A DNA stretch of 64,000 nt from Petrachloros mirabilis ULC683 (lineage in GTDB: Bacteria; Cyanobacteriota; Cyanobacteriia; Thermosynechococcales; Thermosynechococcaceae): positions 1 through 64,000 of the forward strand of contig NZ_WVIC01000004.1 in NCBI RefSeq assembly GCF_009939295.1, read 5' to 3'. A program made the position numbers and the translations under genes. The notes below the pieces were generated by a model that saw only the letters and a list, made by a program, of their open reading frames with translations, searched no databases and was not told where the DNA came from. This document shows positions 1 to 8,134 of this stretch, in pieces (position 1 is the stretch's first letter; each line of letters begins with the position of its first letter).

Positions 1-82
1 TCATTACAATCATTGTTGACTGATTTGACGACTTAAGCTCTTCTTACTTCTGTTTGGTTTGCCGTCAATTTTCATCGCAATC

Positions 83-1024
83 ATGCCCTTTTTTCAACCT
101 GACCCACAGCTTGCTGAGCAAGGGCAAGCGATTCTAGAGTCTGCTTGGCAGACCTTTCCCTGGTTGAGCCGTACCCAACTGGCCTTGACTTGGCTTGTCT
201 ACGATCCACCCTTTCCAGTGAATACGGGGGGTGCCCTCAGCGCTGAAGAATTCTGGCGCTACCCGGTGCGAGGGTTTAGCTATCGAGGTCTAGAGCAAAT
301 TTATCCGGCCAGTGTAGTAAAGCTTTTTTATTTGGTAGCCTGTTACGAATGGCGTCAGCAAAAAATGATTGCTCCAACCTCAGAGCTAGATCGCGCCCTT
401 CGGGACATGATTGTCAACTCTAGCAATGATGCCACTGGCTATGTGATGGATGTGTTGACGGGCACTACCAGTGGCCCGGAACTGCCCCCAGGCCCTTTTG
501 AAACTTGGCAAAGTCAACGAAATATCGTGAATCGCTATTTTCAGTCGCTGGGCTGGGAAGAGCTAGAGTCAATCAATGTGAATCAAAAAACTTGGTGTGA
601 TGGTCCCTATGGTCGTGAGCAAGCCTTTGTGGGGGCGGAGCGGCAAAATCGTAATATGCTCACCACCGACGCAACGGCTCGGCTCCTACACAGTATTGTG
701 GGGGGAGTCGCAGTAGGATCGGAGCCGTCACAGACCATGCTGTCGCTGATGCGACGCAGTTTGGATTCAACCCATCTGGCTGCTGACCCCGAAAATCAAG
801 TGACGGGGTTTCTTGGGGGAGGGGTGCCGCAGTCGGCCTCTGTTTGGTCAAAGGCAGGACTGACGAGTCGTGTTCGCCATGATGCGGCCTACATTGAGTC
901 ACCCAATTGCTATCCCTATCTGCTGGTGGTCTTTACGGAAGGCTCCCAGGCTAGTCAAAATGAAGCGTTGTTGCCCTTTCTCTCGCAGCAGATTGCGGAG
1001 GCTGTGCCCAAATGTCCGACTTAA
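83..1024 (+). CDS. Class A beta-lactamase-fold serine hydrolase
   Basis: Protein of about 313 aa in the serine beta-lactamase/DD-peptidase superfamily. Visible motifs are SVVK (S77-K80, the S-x-x-K nucleophile), SND at 114-116 and K-A-G at 257-259, matching the three active-site boxes in order and spacing. Cyanobacterial relatives are usually annotated as serine hydrolases of unknown substrate, so peptidoglycan or beta-lactam activity is inference. I chose ATG 83; an in-frame TTG at 59 would add eight residues. No clear signal peptide is visible, which is odd for a periplasmic enzyme. It stands alone on the plus strand, facing a convergent minus-strand operon 190 bases away. Confidence 0.8.
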   Translation: MPFFQPDPQLAEQGQAILESAWQTFPWLSRTQLALTWLVYDPPFPVNTGGALSAEEFWRYPVRGFSYRGLEQIYPASVVKLFYLVACYEWRQQKMIAPTSELDRALRDMIVNSSNDATGYVMDVLTGTTSGPELPPGPFETWQSQRNIVNRYFQSLGWEELESINVNQKTWCDGPYGREQAFVGAERQNRNMLTTDATARLLHSIVGGVAVGSEPSQTMLSLMRRSLDSTHLAADPENQVTGFLGGGVPQSASVWSKAGLTSRVRHDAAYIESPNCYPYLLVVFTEGSQASQNEALLPFLSQQIAEAVPKCPT

Positions 1025-1211
1025 TATCGAGGTCGATTGACCTTAAGTGCTCTAAATAATTTTGTGGCTTGGTCACTAACTTTTCAGGTTATCGACCTAT
1101 ATTTTCTGTCTAACGACTCCGTTCACCCGCCGCAAGTAACCTTTCGATCTTGCCGACAATCTTGATCCAGTCAGTGTGCAACAGGATTGTTATGCGTTGC
1201 AATCTAACGTT

Positions 1212-1718
1212 TTATCTTTTCTCTTCTTTCGCTTGAATGATGAAAGAGAGATATTTTTTCACCCAATAAATCGGATTGGGAATTTGCCAATAACGTTGGT
1301 GCCGATCGAGATAGTTGCTATGGAATGGAGGAAAATCCCAAATATCGGCTGGCGGTGATCCAAAATAACTTTGATAGAGTTCGATCGTATAATCATATCG
1401 CTGACTGGCTCCGCTATCGCCGGGATAATGATGGAGCGATTTTTTCAAAATCTTGCCGCATAACTCTTCCCAATAGGAATGGGTATAGAGTAGATGATAG
1501 TGCCAGATGCAATCGATCGCACTCGATGGAGATACCATACCTTCAGCAATCACGGCTAGAAAAATATACTTTTTATATTCGTACATCGCTCGCAAGGTAT
1601 AAATTTCACTCCAATGATATTCCCATGCTAATTTAGCCGACATGGGATAGGGAGCAGTGGGATCATCTAGCTTAAATTCACAAAGTTTGGCATAGAGTTG
1701 GGCTTCTATTTCATTCAT
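1212..1718 (-). CDS. GRDP-like (DUF1399-type) protein downstream of kinase
   Basis: Protein of 168 aa rich in W, Y and H. The core IDCIWHYHLLYT followed by a Y/W-rich helix and LHHYPGD resembles the D-x-x-W-H-x-H-L signature of glycine-rich-domain-protein-like (GRDP/DUF1399) proteins; the family assignment is from memory of that signature. Its biochemical role is unknown. The ATG at 1718 overlaps the TAA stop of the upstream kinase by one base (TAATG), so the two are a translationally coupled operon. A TTG 18 bases upstream is a less likely start. Codon and base usage is AT-rich like the kinase, suggesting they moved together. Confidence 0.6.
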   Translation of the reverse strand: MNEIEAQLYAKLCEFKLDDPTAPYPMSAKLAWEYHWSEIYTLRAMYEYKKYIFLAVIAEGMVSPSSAIDCIWHYHLLYTHSYWEELCGKILKKSLHHYPGDSGASQRYDYTIELYQSYFGSPPADIWDFPPFHSNYLDRHQRYWQIPNPIYWVKKYLSFIIQAKEEKR

Positions 1719-3247
1719 TAACAACCACCTCCACAAGTAGGTGCAGGAGGCACTTCGGGAGTGGGATAAATGACTTGGAGTTCGAGATTGAGAAAGTCAC
1801 TTAGTTCCTGACCCAACCACCATAATTCTGCCTGGGAAAATTCGGTAGAGGAAAAACGAGCAGGAAGGGAATATTCAAAATTTCCGCAATATAAATACAA
1901 TTTTGGTGGGATGGTAATGGTACTGCCTGGAATAAGTTTGCCGTTTGTATCTAAGCATTTGTTGAATGTATAGCCAGGATTGTACGCCAAGATTTCAATT
2001 TGCGATCGCGAATGATCTGATAAATTAATAGGGTTGTGCCCGTTTCTGCGATTTTTAGATTTGTAAATATTCCGACCATCTACGACCAGACTATAGCCTG
2101 TTTTAGGAATAAATTTATAGATCTGCTGACACCAACTGAGTAGTACTTTGACTATAACTGCATATCCGAATGAATATAAAGCTAATAACAATATAAAAAG
2201 GAAAGGATTCATCAATTGTATGTTTGTAATGAGTTGTATATCTGTAATGAGTGAAACTAATAGCTCAAAAATTTTGAATGGCATTGCTACTGAAAAGCCA
2301 ATTACTAGAATTGAAGAAATTAAATTAAGAACACCACTAATCCTGCTTGCTTCGTGCCAGGTGATTTGTAATCGATTTCGATCTCGGTATAGGCGAATTT
2401 GAGTATGGGCGGGTTTTAATCGATCGAAACTTCCATAGCTGCCATCTTCAGATTTCAGCGCTAGTTGTGCCACTTTGGCACTATCGAATCGTTTGTCAAG
2501 ATGGGGATGGGTCATTTTTTCTAGCCATCGCTCGAACTGCTTGCTAATCTCAGCATTAAATTTCACCCGTCCATCTACTTGGGGTAATTCTGCGGGATGC
2601 GTGCCCGTAAGTAGATAAATCAACGTCATCCCCAGACTATATAAATCTGAGGCAGTTGTCGTTTGTCCGCCAAATTGTTCGAGAGGAATATAGCCATAAC
2701 TGCCAACAATTGTAATGGTTCCTTCTTCTTTTTTGGCAACCGTTTGCACTGAGCCAAAATCAACGAGATAGACATCACCAATACTATTGCCAGAGCGATT
2801 TCTAAGCAGAATATTACTAGGCTTAATATCTCGATGAATTACAGGGGGGTGTTGCCCATGGAGATAGGTCAGTAGATCTAATAAGCGATCGGCTAGTTCG
2901 ATAATTTCAGTTTCGGAAAATTTGCGACCTCTAGTGATGAGAGTTGCTAGTGAAGGTGCCTCGATATATGATTGCACCAAGGCAAAACCAGGAATATCGA
3001 CTTCATTAACCTCAAAGTAGTCGAGATATTTAGGAATTTCAGGATGATCGAGATTTTTAAGCGTGGAGGCTTCGCGCTCGAATAATTTTAGATCATCCCA
3101 TCTAAAGTCATCTCCAAATCGCAGCAGTTTAATGATAACTGGCACTTGAGATTGGAGATCTTTCGCCAAAAAAGTTCGTCGTCCAGCTTTTTGACTCAAT
3201 AATTCTTCGATTTGATAACGATCGGTAAGAACGGTATCAGTTGCCAT
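1718..3247 (-). CDS. Membrane Ser/Thr protein kinase with Cys-Gly tail
   Basis: About 509 aa. The N-terminal 270 residues form a Hanks-type kinase domain: lysine K40 in VIIKLL, HRD at 138-140 within VIHRDIKPSNILL, and DFG at 163-165. The Gly-rich loop is replaced by SQKAGRRT, a form seen in many cyanobacterial kinases. Two hydrophobic stretches around residues 305-375 should be transmembrane, followed by a roughly 130-residue C-terminal domain of unknown function that ends in CGGGC. The ATG at 3247 has an AAGGAT ribosome site 7-8 bases upstream; a GTG one codon earlier is also possible. It is cotranscribed with the GRDP-like gene. Likely a membrane sensor kinase; substrate unknown. Confidence 0.85.
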   Translation of the reverse strand: MATDTVLTDRYQIEELLSQKAGRRTFLAKDLQSQVPVIIKLLRFGDDFRWDDLKLFEREASTLKNLDHPEIPKYLDYFEVNEVDIPGFALVQSYIEAPSLATLITRGRKFSETEIIELADRLLDLLTYLHGQHPPVIHRDIKPSNILLRNRSGNSIGDVYLVDFGSVQTVAKKEEGTITIVGSYGYIPLEQFGGQTTTASDLYSLGMTLIYLLTGTHPAELPQVDGRVKFNAEISKQFERWLEKMTHPHLDKRFDSAKVAQLALKSEDGSYGSFDRLKPAHTQIRLYRDRNRLQITWHEASRISGVLNLISSILVIGFSVAMPFKIFELLVSLITDIQLITNIQLMNPFLFILLLALYSFGYAVIVKVLLSWCQQIYKFIPKTGYSLVVDGRNIYKSKNRRNGHNPINLSDHSRSQIEILAYNPGYTFNKCLDTNGKLIPGSTITIPPKLYLYCGNFEYSLPARFSSTEFSQAELWWLGQELSDFLNLELQVIYPTPEVPPAPTCGGGC

Positions 3248-3431
3248 CACGGTTATCCTTCTTCACTAGCGAGTGTTACAGCATTTCTAGAGGAGTACTC
3301 CAGTGGGGGTCTGCTGGGATGCAGCACAAAGCGGGACAGTTTCATCTGGCTCTAGCCGACCAAAAATGGTTGTAAAGCTCACTCTGTCAGACAAAAGCTC
3401 CAATCCTTGCAGAATAAGCTGTTCCGCCTTA

Positions 3432-3583
3432 GAGGTAGTTTGAGAAGTTGCTTAGACCTTGCACTTACCCCCCTAGCCCCCCAAAATTGGGGGGAAATGA
3501 GCAGAGTTTTTGGCTTTCTCCCCCCAATTTTGGGGGGTCGGGGGGGCTAATGCAGGGATGAATGAGGCTTTTCAGACGGCCTC
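3432..3583. repeat. Family A MITE-like element, copy A1 (GAG ends)
   Basis: A 152-bp element of C- and G-runs. Its ends are imperfect inverted repeats, left GAGGTAGTTTGAGAAG and the complement of the right end GAGGCCGTCTGAAAAG (12 of 16 match). It is flanked by TTA on both sides (3429-3431 and 3584-3586). GAG ends with TNA duplications are characteristic of the IS1031 group of the IS5 family, so this is probably a non-autonomous derivative. Short reading frames inside it (giving PP-rich peptides) are not genes. It occupies most of the 507-base gap between the kinase and the next gene. Confidence 0.75.
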
Positions 3584-3678
3584 TTAAGTTGATACCCGGT
3601 GTGCTCGTGTAGGCACTGAAGGTGCTAAACGGTATGATCATCATTGACTGCATCTATAGATGTGTCAATATTGGGGAA

Positions 3679-3715
3679 CTGTAGTGAAGTGTAATCAGGT
3701 GTAAGTGAGCTACAG
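3679..3715 (+). promoter_or_regulatory. Candidate operator upstream of HTH/HDO pair
   Basis: Inverted hexamers CTGTAG (3679-3684) and CTACAG (3710-3715) bracket two direct copies of GTGTAA (3689 and 3699) exactly 10 bases apart, one helical turn. It lies 43 bases upstream of the HTH-protein start. The geometry suits a binding site for the HTH protein itself, but that is inference; I see no strong sigma-70 boxes here. Confidence 0.35.
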
Positions 3716-3757
3716 AATGCTGCTGTCGTTTTGTCTGTTGCCAAGTAGTGACTGATT

Positions 3758-4660
3758 ATGAGCTGGGATTCATTTTTAGAAACACTTTCCAATTGTCCAG
3801 AGTACAGATTGACCTCTCTTGAAGCTGAAGTTGTGATGTGTCTTCAAGAAGCTCAATGTCCAACTAAAAGTCAACTACTAGAAGCGTATGTTAAATTATA
3901 TTCGACAATTCAAGAAGAAGCTTTCACCCAAAGACTGAAAAATATCTATAAAAAATTTCAAATTGAGGGCAAAGGACATAAACTTCCACACCTCTATAAA
4001 CGTTTAAATGAACAATATCTTCAATATCAGAATAACGATATATTCTTTTCGGAGATTGGTTTGAATTACATTTATCCAAATTTTCCTAGAGATGGCTTTG
4101 GGAAAGCCATTGATAATTTGATCGATTCGGACAATTCAGAACATAAGCAGGTAGGCATCCTTCAAACCTTTGCACCCAATTTGAATGACTATTTTGAACA
4201 TTTAATTCGATGTCTCCAAAATGACGTTCAGGTCAGAATATTACTAGCTTGGCCTTATTCCGAAGCAGCAAAGCTGCGAGAAGAGGTTTTAAGGCGGTAT
4301 GCCAATGGCAACATCAGGGATGAGATTAATATTCAAGATTGTGTGATTGCCAATCTGGAAACGTTAGAAAAAATTATCAGAGTTTCAGATACTTCTAAAT
4401 TTATCGAGATTAAGCTCTATGATACGCTGCCTTCTCTCGCAATTTATCGAGCTGGTTCTTATATGTTGGCAGCACCTTTTCTACACGGATCGCTTGCCAT
4501 TAATACATTCCAGCTAGAGTTAACGCTAAACTCTGCCAATCAACTCATCACGCATACCTTACAAAAAGATTTTGAGTTAATGTGGCAAGTCGCTCGTCGC
4601 TTTCATCCAGACCCAAATCAAAATTGGAGAAATGATCTGAAAATCTTATTTACGGGTTAA
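3758..4660 (+). CDS. HTH-like plus PLD/DUF5919-like sensor protein
   Basis: 300 aa, AT-rich. Residues 1-75 are helical and basic with a winged-HTH or effector-associated look. Residues about 125-290 follow a pattern I know from DUF5919/PLD-like sensor domains: a strand with VRILLAWP, then IEIKLYDTLPSLAIYR, and a closing F-x-L-M-W-x-x-A-R near the C-terminus. The catalytic HKD motifs of phospholipase D are absent, so it should sense or bind rather than cut. The next gene starts five bases after the stop, so they form an operon. ATG start; the upstream operator-like repeats suggest autoregulation. Exact family is uncertain; function unknown. Confidence 0.6.
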   Translation: MSWDSFLETLSNCPEYRLTSLEAEVVMCLQEAQCPTKSQLLEAYVKLYSTIQEEAFTQRLKNIYKKFQIEGKGHKLPHLYKRLNEQYLQYQNNDIFFSEIGLNYIYPNFPRDGFGKAIDNLIDSDNSEHKQVGILQTFAPNLNDYFEHLIRCLQNDVQVRILLAWPYSEAAKLREEVLRRYANGNIRDEINIQDCVIANLETLEKIIRVSDTSKFIEIKLYDTLPSLAIYRAGSYMLAAPFLHGSLAINTFQLELTLNSANQLITHTLQKDFELMWQVARRFHPDPNQNWRNDLKILFTG

Positions 4661-4665
4661 AAAAT

Positions 4666-5430
4666 ATGATTGAAACCCTCAACGATTATGAGATTTCCTT
4701 GATTACGAAGTTTAGATCTCATCCATTGTTTAACCAGATTGATGCGATCGCTTGGCAAAATCTGCTTACAATTCTTATCCAGCGACGCTTTCTATCACTT
4801 TCTGTTGTCAACTTTTACGAATTTGTGATTGATGCTCTAACTGATGAGCAGATCAAACGGACAGTTAGAGGAATTCTGAATGAGGAATTTCCACGTGATA
4901 CAAAAGGGATTCCCCTACCTTCTCATCGAGAGCTACTTTTCCAAGATCTGATCAATCTAGGTGCGACTTCTGAAATGATATTAATAACACCGGAAACACC
5001 TACCACTCACAAGGTTAGAAATGAGAGCTATCAGCGGCTGGTCAGTTGTCTGGGAGAAAAGCATTGTCAGGTGGGATTGGTTGCATTTCTTCGTTTTTGG
5101 GCAGAGGTACTGGCCTCAGTTGAGTATTCTTGTCTCTGGCAACGAATTTCTGAACGCCTATGCAACGGACAATCACCACACAAAATCAGATCGGAGTTCT
5201 ACTATTTTCATATGATCCATGACAGCAGAAATTCAGATATTGGACAAGAAAGCATTCTAGGCGGATTGACCCATTCTCAAGAACTGGCGATTCATCTAAA
5301 GAGACTCATTTTGACTGAAAATGCTCTAGTTTACTGCCTTAACCTTCAAGAGAATGCATATCAGCTTAAATGTCACTTTTATGATCAGTTCATCAACGAT
5401 CGCTCTGATTTGCATCTTTCACCCACATAA
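4666..5430 (+). CDS. Heme-oxygenase-like diiron-fold (HDO) protein, altered ligand
   Basis: 254 aa, all-helical. It fits the HDO/iron-containing redox enzyme superfamily (UndA, CADD, SznF central domain): candidate ligands are E73 or E74, H87 in PSHRELL, E153 in ASVEY, then H182 and D186 in FHMIHDSRN. The family pattern in the last helix is H-x3-D-x2-H; here the third position is N189. The DNA reads AAT, so the substitution is real in this sequence. Either the enzyme uses a five-ligand site or it is a degenerate binder. It is cotranscribed with the HTH/PLD-like gene, implying that it acts in the same response. Substrate unknown. Confidence 0.6.
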   Translation: MIETLNDYEISLITKFRSHPLFNQIDAIAWQNLLTILIQRRFLSLSVVNFYEFVIDALTDEQIKRTVRGILNEEFPRDTKGIPLPSHRELLFQDLINLGATSEMILITPETPTTHKVRNESYQRLVSCLGEKHCQVGLVAFLRFWAEVLASVEYSCLWQRISERLCNGQSPHKIRSEFYYFHMIHDSRNSDIGQESILGGLTHSQELAIHLKRLILTENALVYCLNLQENAYQLKCHFYDQFINDRSDLHLSPT

Positions 5431-5581
5431 GTGTGCGGCGATTGACGCATAATTAAACTCAGTGAGGCTGTCACCAGCCCCGCTGGTCTACAAAGCTGGA
5501 CGTGAATCGTTTCGATTCATCCGGCTTCTCAACAGTTTGGTCGTTGTCATCGATTCCTCTCAACGGCTAGGGAACTTAAAT

Positions 5582-5884
5582 ATGACTCAACCTCCTTTGT
5601 CCAGCTCCACAGAATCCAGGCCGACAACGGCCACATCACTAGACCTGGCTCAAGCCCTGGCCGCAAAACTCAGTATTGCCTCCCAGGATTGGCATCGCCT
5701 CAAAGCTAACCGTCAGGCTCGGGCACTGGAGCAGGTCGCTGCCGCCATGGTGTTTCTGCTTAAAGATCAGCCCCAAGAAGCCCTTGTAAGGCTACAGCAG
5801 GCCATCGGCTGGCTCGATCGCTCTGTTAAAGCCCCCCCTTGCCCGACCCATGGTCATCGATCCTCGCCTGCTGATGAGGCTTGA
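5582..5884 (+). CDS. Small conserved cyanobacterial protein (DUF6439-like)
   Basis: 100 aa. The central block, LAAKLSIASQDWHRLKANRQ followed by a helix with LKDQPQEALVRL and ending PPCPTHGH, matches what I remember of cyanobacterial DUF6439 proteins; no function is established. ATG 5582 is preferred over an upstream in-frame start at 5462 because the extension has no family character. The leader contains a perfect 7-bp hairpin (TGAATCG/CGATTCA, 5503-5519) and a CCAG/CTGG stem before it; whether they regulate is unknown. Base composition returns to the core-genome level here, marking the end of the AT-rich accessory block. Confidence 0.6.
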   Translation: MTQPPLSSSTESRPTTATSLDLAQALAAKLSIASQDWHRLKANRQARALEQVAAAMVFLLKDQPQEALVRLQQAIGWLDRSVKAPPCPTHGHRSSPADEA

Positions 5885-6043
5885 TTGGGCGATACTGATG
5901 GTGGTACATCCTACTAGGTGATTTATTCTTGTCGATATGTGTAGAATCTTTAAGGTTTTTCAGACTCAGCCTGTCGTTGACTTCCTTTGGGATCGGTCAA
6001 CTCGGTAAACTATCAGTGATATTAAAAGGGTGACAAAAACGTT

Positions 6044-6529
6044 ATGAGTGTCGTCAGTCAAGTTGTACTCCAGGCCGATGATGAGTTGCGCTACCCTAGC
6101 GTCGGTGAGCTCAAGAGCCTCGTGAATTTCTTCCAGACCGGCGAGATGCGAATGCAGATCGCCACGACGCTTGCTGAAAATGAGAAACGAATTGTCGATC
6201 AAGCCAGCAAAAAGCTGTGGCAAAAGCGTCCAGATTTTATTGCCCCGGGTGGGAATGCCTACGGGAACCGGGAGCGTTCTCTGTGCCTGCGCGACTATGG
6301 GTGGTATATGCGGCTCATTACCTATGGCCTGATTGCAGGTGATAAAGGACCCATTGAAAAAATTGGGTTGATTGGTGTGCGAGAAATGTACAACTCTCTG
6401 GGCGTGCCTGTTCCTGGTATGGTTGAGGCGATTCGCTGCCTGAAAGAAGCCTCTTTATCTTTGCTTTCTGAGGATGAGGCAGCCGAAGCGGCTCCTTATT
6501 TTGACTACATTATTCAAGCCATGTCTTAA
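6044..6529 (+). CDS. apcD: Allophycocyanin-B alpha subunit ApcD
   Basis: 161 aa, full length. It is a phycobilisome core subunit that works as a terminal energy emitter, passing excitation mainly toward photosystem I. The sequence follows the ApcD subfamily closely ([18 protein letters not shown] at the start, [17 protein letters not shown] in the middle). C81 in [11 protein letters not shown] is the phycocyanobilin attachment site. An AAAAGGG ribosome site precedes the ATG. It is monocistronic: a strong hairpin terminator follows within 25 bases. ApcD is usually encoded away from apcABC, as here. Confidence 0.96.
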   Translation: MSVVSQVVLQADDELRYPSVGELKSLVNFFQTGEMRMQIATTLAENEKRIVDQASKKLWQKRPDFIAPGGNAYGNRERSLCLRDYGWYMRLITYGLIAGDKGPIEKIGLIGVREMYNSLGVPVPGMVEAIRCLKEASLSLLSEDEAAEAAPYFDYIIQAMS

Positions 6530-6553
6530 CTCAGGGTTTTGACTGAGCGCTTT

Positions 6554-6589
6554 CAACAAACGGGGTAGGGCATCCAACCCCGTTTGTTG
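6554..6589 (+). terminator. Hairpin terminator after apcD
   Basis: Perfect 13-bp stem CAACAAACGGGGT / ACCCCGTTTGTTG with a 10-base loop, starting 25 bases after the apcD stop. There is no long T-run, but the stem is very stable; AT-rich stem base may substitute. It isolates apcD from the next gene. Confidence 0.8.
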
Positions 6590-6627
6590 CTGCTTGGTTG
6601 ATGGGTAAACAGGGCTAGAGGTGCGAT

Positions 6628-7224
6628 ATGAAACTCGGCAAAGTAGTGAAATCTAACTCACACTGCGACTATGTGGTGCAGGTGGATGATGAAATGGAGG
6701 TTGTCAGCCCGCCCGCCCCGGAGGATTTTGGCTTTGGCTCCTTTGTGAAGCTAGAAACCGAGTCTCGCCATTGGGCTGTGGGCTTAATTTACAACTCGCA
6801 GTTGTTTAATCCGGCCTATCTCAATACCGGCCCGCGTTTGGTGAGCAATGCGGATCCTTTTTTTACCCCTGATTTGATTCGAGAAACCCGAACACTGCTG
6901 TGGACCGTGTTGATTGGCACCCTGGAAAAAACTGAGCGAGACGCTTATGGACAGCAGGGCATTCCTCGAATGGTTGTGCCCGTTAATACGCCGGTCTGGA
7001 CGATGTCGCCAGGGGAAGTGCGAGACTTTCACCGCGATGGGCTGCAACAACCCCAATTTTCTTACTACAGTTACTTACTGCGCTCTGGCGGCACTTTTGC
7101 AACGCAACTGGTGGAGCAAGTTCTGGGTGAGGTGAGTCCGCTGTTTTCGGGCAGTGACCGGCGAGCCTTAGAAATTCTGCAAAAAGAACTGTCCTGGAAA
7201 CATACGGTGGGCACCATGCGCTAG
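6628..7224 (+). CDS. HAS-barrel-like conserved cyanobacterial protein
   Basis: 198 aa. The N-terminal 70 residues (MKLGKVVKSNSHCDYVVQV, then FGFGSFVKLE and WAVGLIYNS) look like the HAS-barrel fold found at the N-terminus of HerA helicases and ATP synthase subunits. No ATPase domain follows; the remainder is an uncharacterised helical region. Function unknown. It begins 38 bases after the apcD terminator, so it should have its own promoter, though I see no convincing boxes. The 296 bases downstream hold no gene I can support. Confidence 0.55.
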   Translation: MKLGKVVKSNSHCDYVVQVDDEMEVVSPPAPEDFGFGSFVKLETESRHWAVGLIYNSQLFNPAYLNTGPRLVSNADPFFTPDLIRETRTLLWTVLIGTLEKTERDAYGQQGIPRMVVPVNTPVWTMSPGEVRDFHRDGLQQPQFSYYSYLLRSGGTFATQLVEQVLGEVSPLFSGSDRRALEILQKELSWKHTVGTMR

Positions 7225-7520
7225 CCTTCTCTGTGGCCTGTAGCGCCTAGTGCTTGTCAGTCTTGATTTAGGAATAGGTCGAGCGAGAGTAAGGTGAATG
7301 GGGTTGAATTTTGAGGGTCTTTGACCCATCCAAAATTTCCTGGCAGAAGCCTAGATAGAGAAAACCGACAAGCGTAGATCGCCTGCCGGTCTTGTGTGTT
7401 CCCCATTGATTCACTCAGCCATTACTGAGCTAATCGTAGTATGTCAGGCTGGGTTAGGAGACTGAAGGATGGGGATCACCCGTTATTCGTGATGTTTATC
7501 ACGGGGCTGATTTTTGTACC

Positions 7521-7757
7521 TTATTCATTAGGGATAAGGGTGCTGGTGTAAGCATCAAGAGGGCCATATCCAGGGGTACGTTGCGTGTAGTCTGTCTCTT
7601 GGCCTGTGATGGCTTGGGCTAGGGTTTCAAACCCCTCGGAACGCCAGTTGCGCTCGTGGATAGGTTTGGATTGCTCTCCTCGAAAGTAGGCTTGGGTGCC
7701 CAAAACGGCGGCGGCAGCCCATCCTAAGACAAATAAACCGGCTAAGAAAATCAACAT
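7521..7757 (-). CDS. psb35: Photosystem II assembly protein Psb35-like
   Basis: 78 aa with one N-terminal transmembrane helix (LIFLAGLFVLGWAAAAVLG) and a conserved soluble tail containing QAYFRGEQSKPIHERNW. I recognise this as the cyanobacterial family of Synechocystis Ssl2148, named Psb35 and reported to stabilise the CP47 assembly module with Hlip proteins in the thylakoid membrane. The assignment rests on recalled similarity. The ATG is preceded by GGAG. It lies on the same strand as pgr5, 180 bases downstream of it. Confidence 0.62.
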   Translation of the reverse strand: MLIFLAGLFVLGWAAAAVLGTQAYFRGEQSKPIHERNWRSEGFETLAQAITGQETDYTQRTPGYGPLDAYTSTLIPNE

Positions 7758-7936
7758 ACGGTACTCCTAAATTGCGAACGTAAAAGGGTAACAGTGGCGG
7801 GAATGCCTCAAGGTTCAATGCCTATGAGGGATAAGAGGGGGGAACATCCCCAAGGGCAAAGGATTTGCCAGTGATTGAACTGAAGCCATCTACAGCCGTA
7901 AAGAAGCGAGCTGAAAAGCTTGGTACACGCTGGGGT

Positions 7937-8134
7937 CTAAGACAGAAAGCCTAGGCGCTTGCCATTGTCGCGGGCAAGACGAATGAAGTTTTGACGCTGG
8001 GTGCGATCAATGCCGATGCGATCGCACACCTTGGTAATCGCTTGAGCATGAAGGGCGATTGCCTTACCCCGAAGCTGATTAAACTTTGCCTTGCCCATAG
8101 AACGGCGCATCAAGATCACGATCGGTGCAAACAT
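7937..8134 (-). CDS. pgr5: Proton gradient regulation protein Pgr5
   Basis: 65 aa, full length for cyanobacterial PGR5 (Synechocystis Ssr2016 type). PGR5 supports ferredoxin-dependent cyclic electron flow around photosystem I. The sequence shows the family core: MFAPIVILMRRSMGKAKFNQ, then RGKAIALHAQAITKVC, then an RQNFIRLARDNGKRLG end. The ATG at 8134 has an AAGGAAG ribosome site eight bases upstream; an in-frame extension to 8164 is not needed. The upstream region carries two TTTATGTAAAT copies near 8218-8251, a possible regulatory repeat between this gene and divergent ilvE. Confidence 0.88.
   Translation of the reverse strand: MFAPIVILMRRSMGKAKFNQLRGKAIALHAQAITKVCDRIGIDRTQRQNFIRLARDNGKRLGFLS

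Noticed and set aside
1325-1636. Plus-strand frame of 103 codons
   Set aside because: Antisense to the GRDP-like gene, which has the conserved W-H-x-H signature and a coupled start.
3465-3653. Minus-strand frame with PP-rich peptide
   Set aside because: It lies in element A1. Related peptides appear in the other A copies, so it is a translated repeat, not a gene.
7491-7506. CGTGAT/ATCACG hairpin as terminator
   Set aside because: Six-base stem with no T-run in the useful direction; too weak to call.
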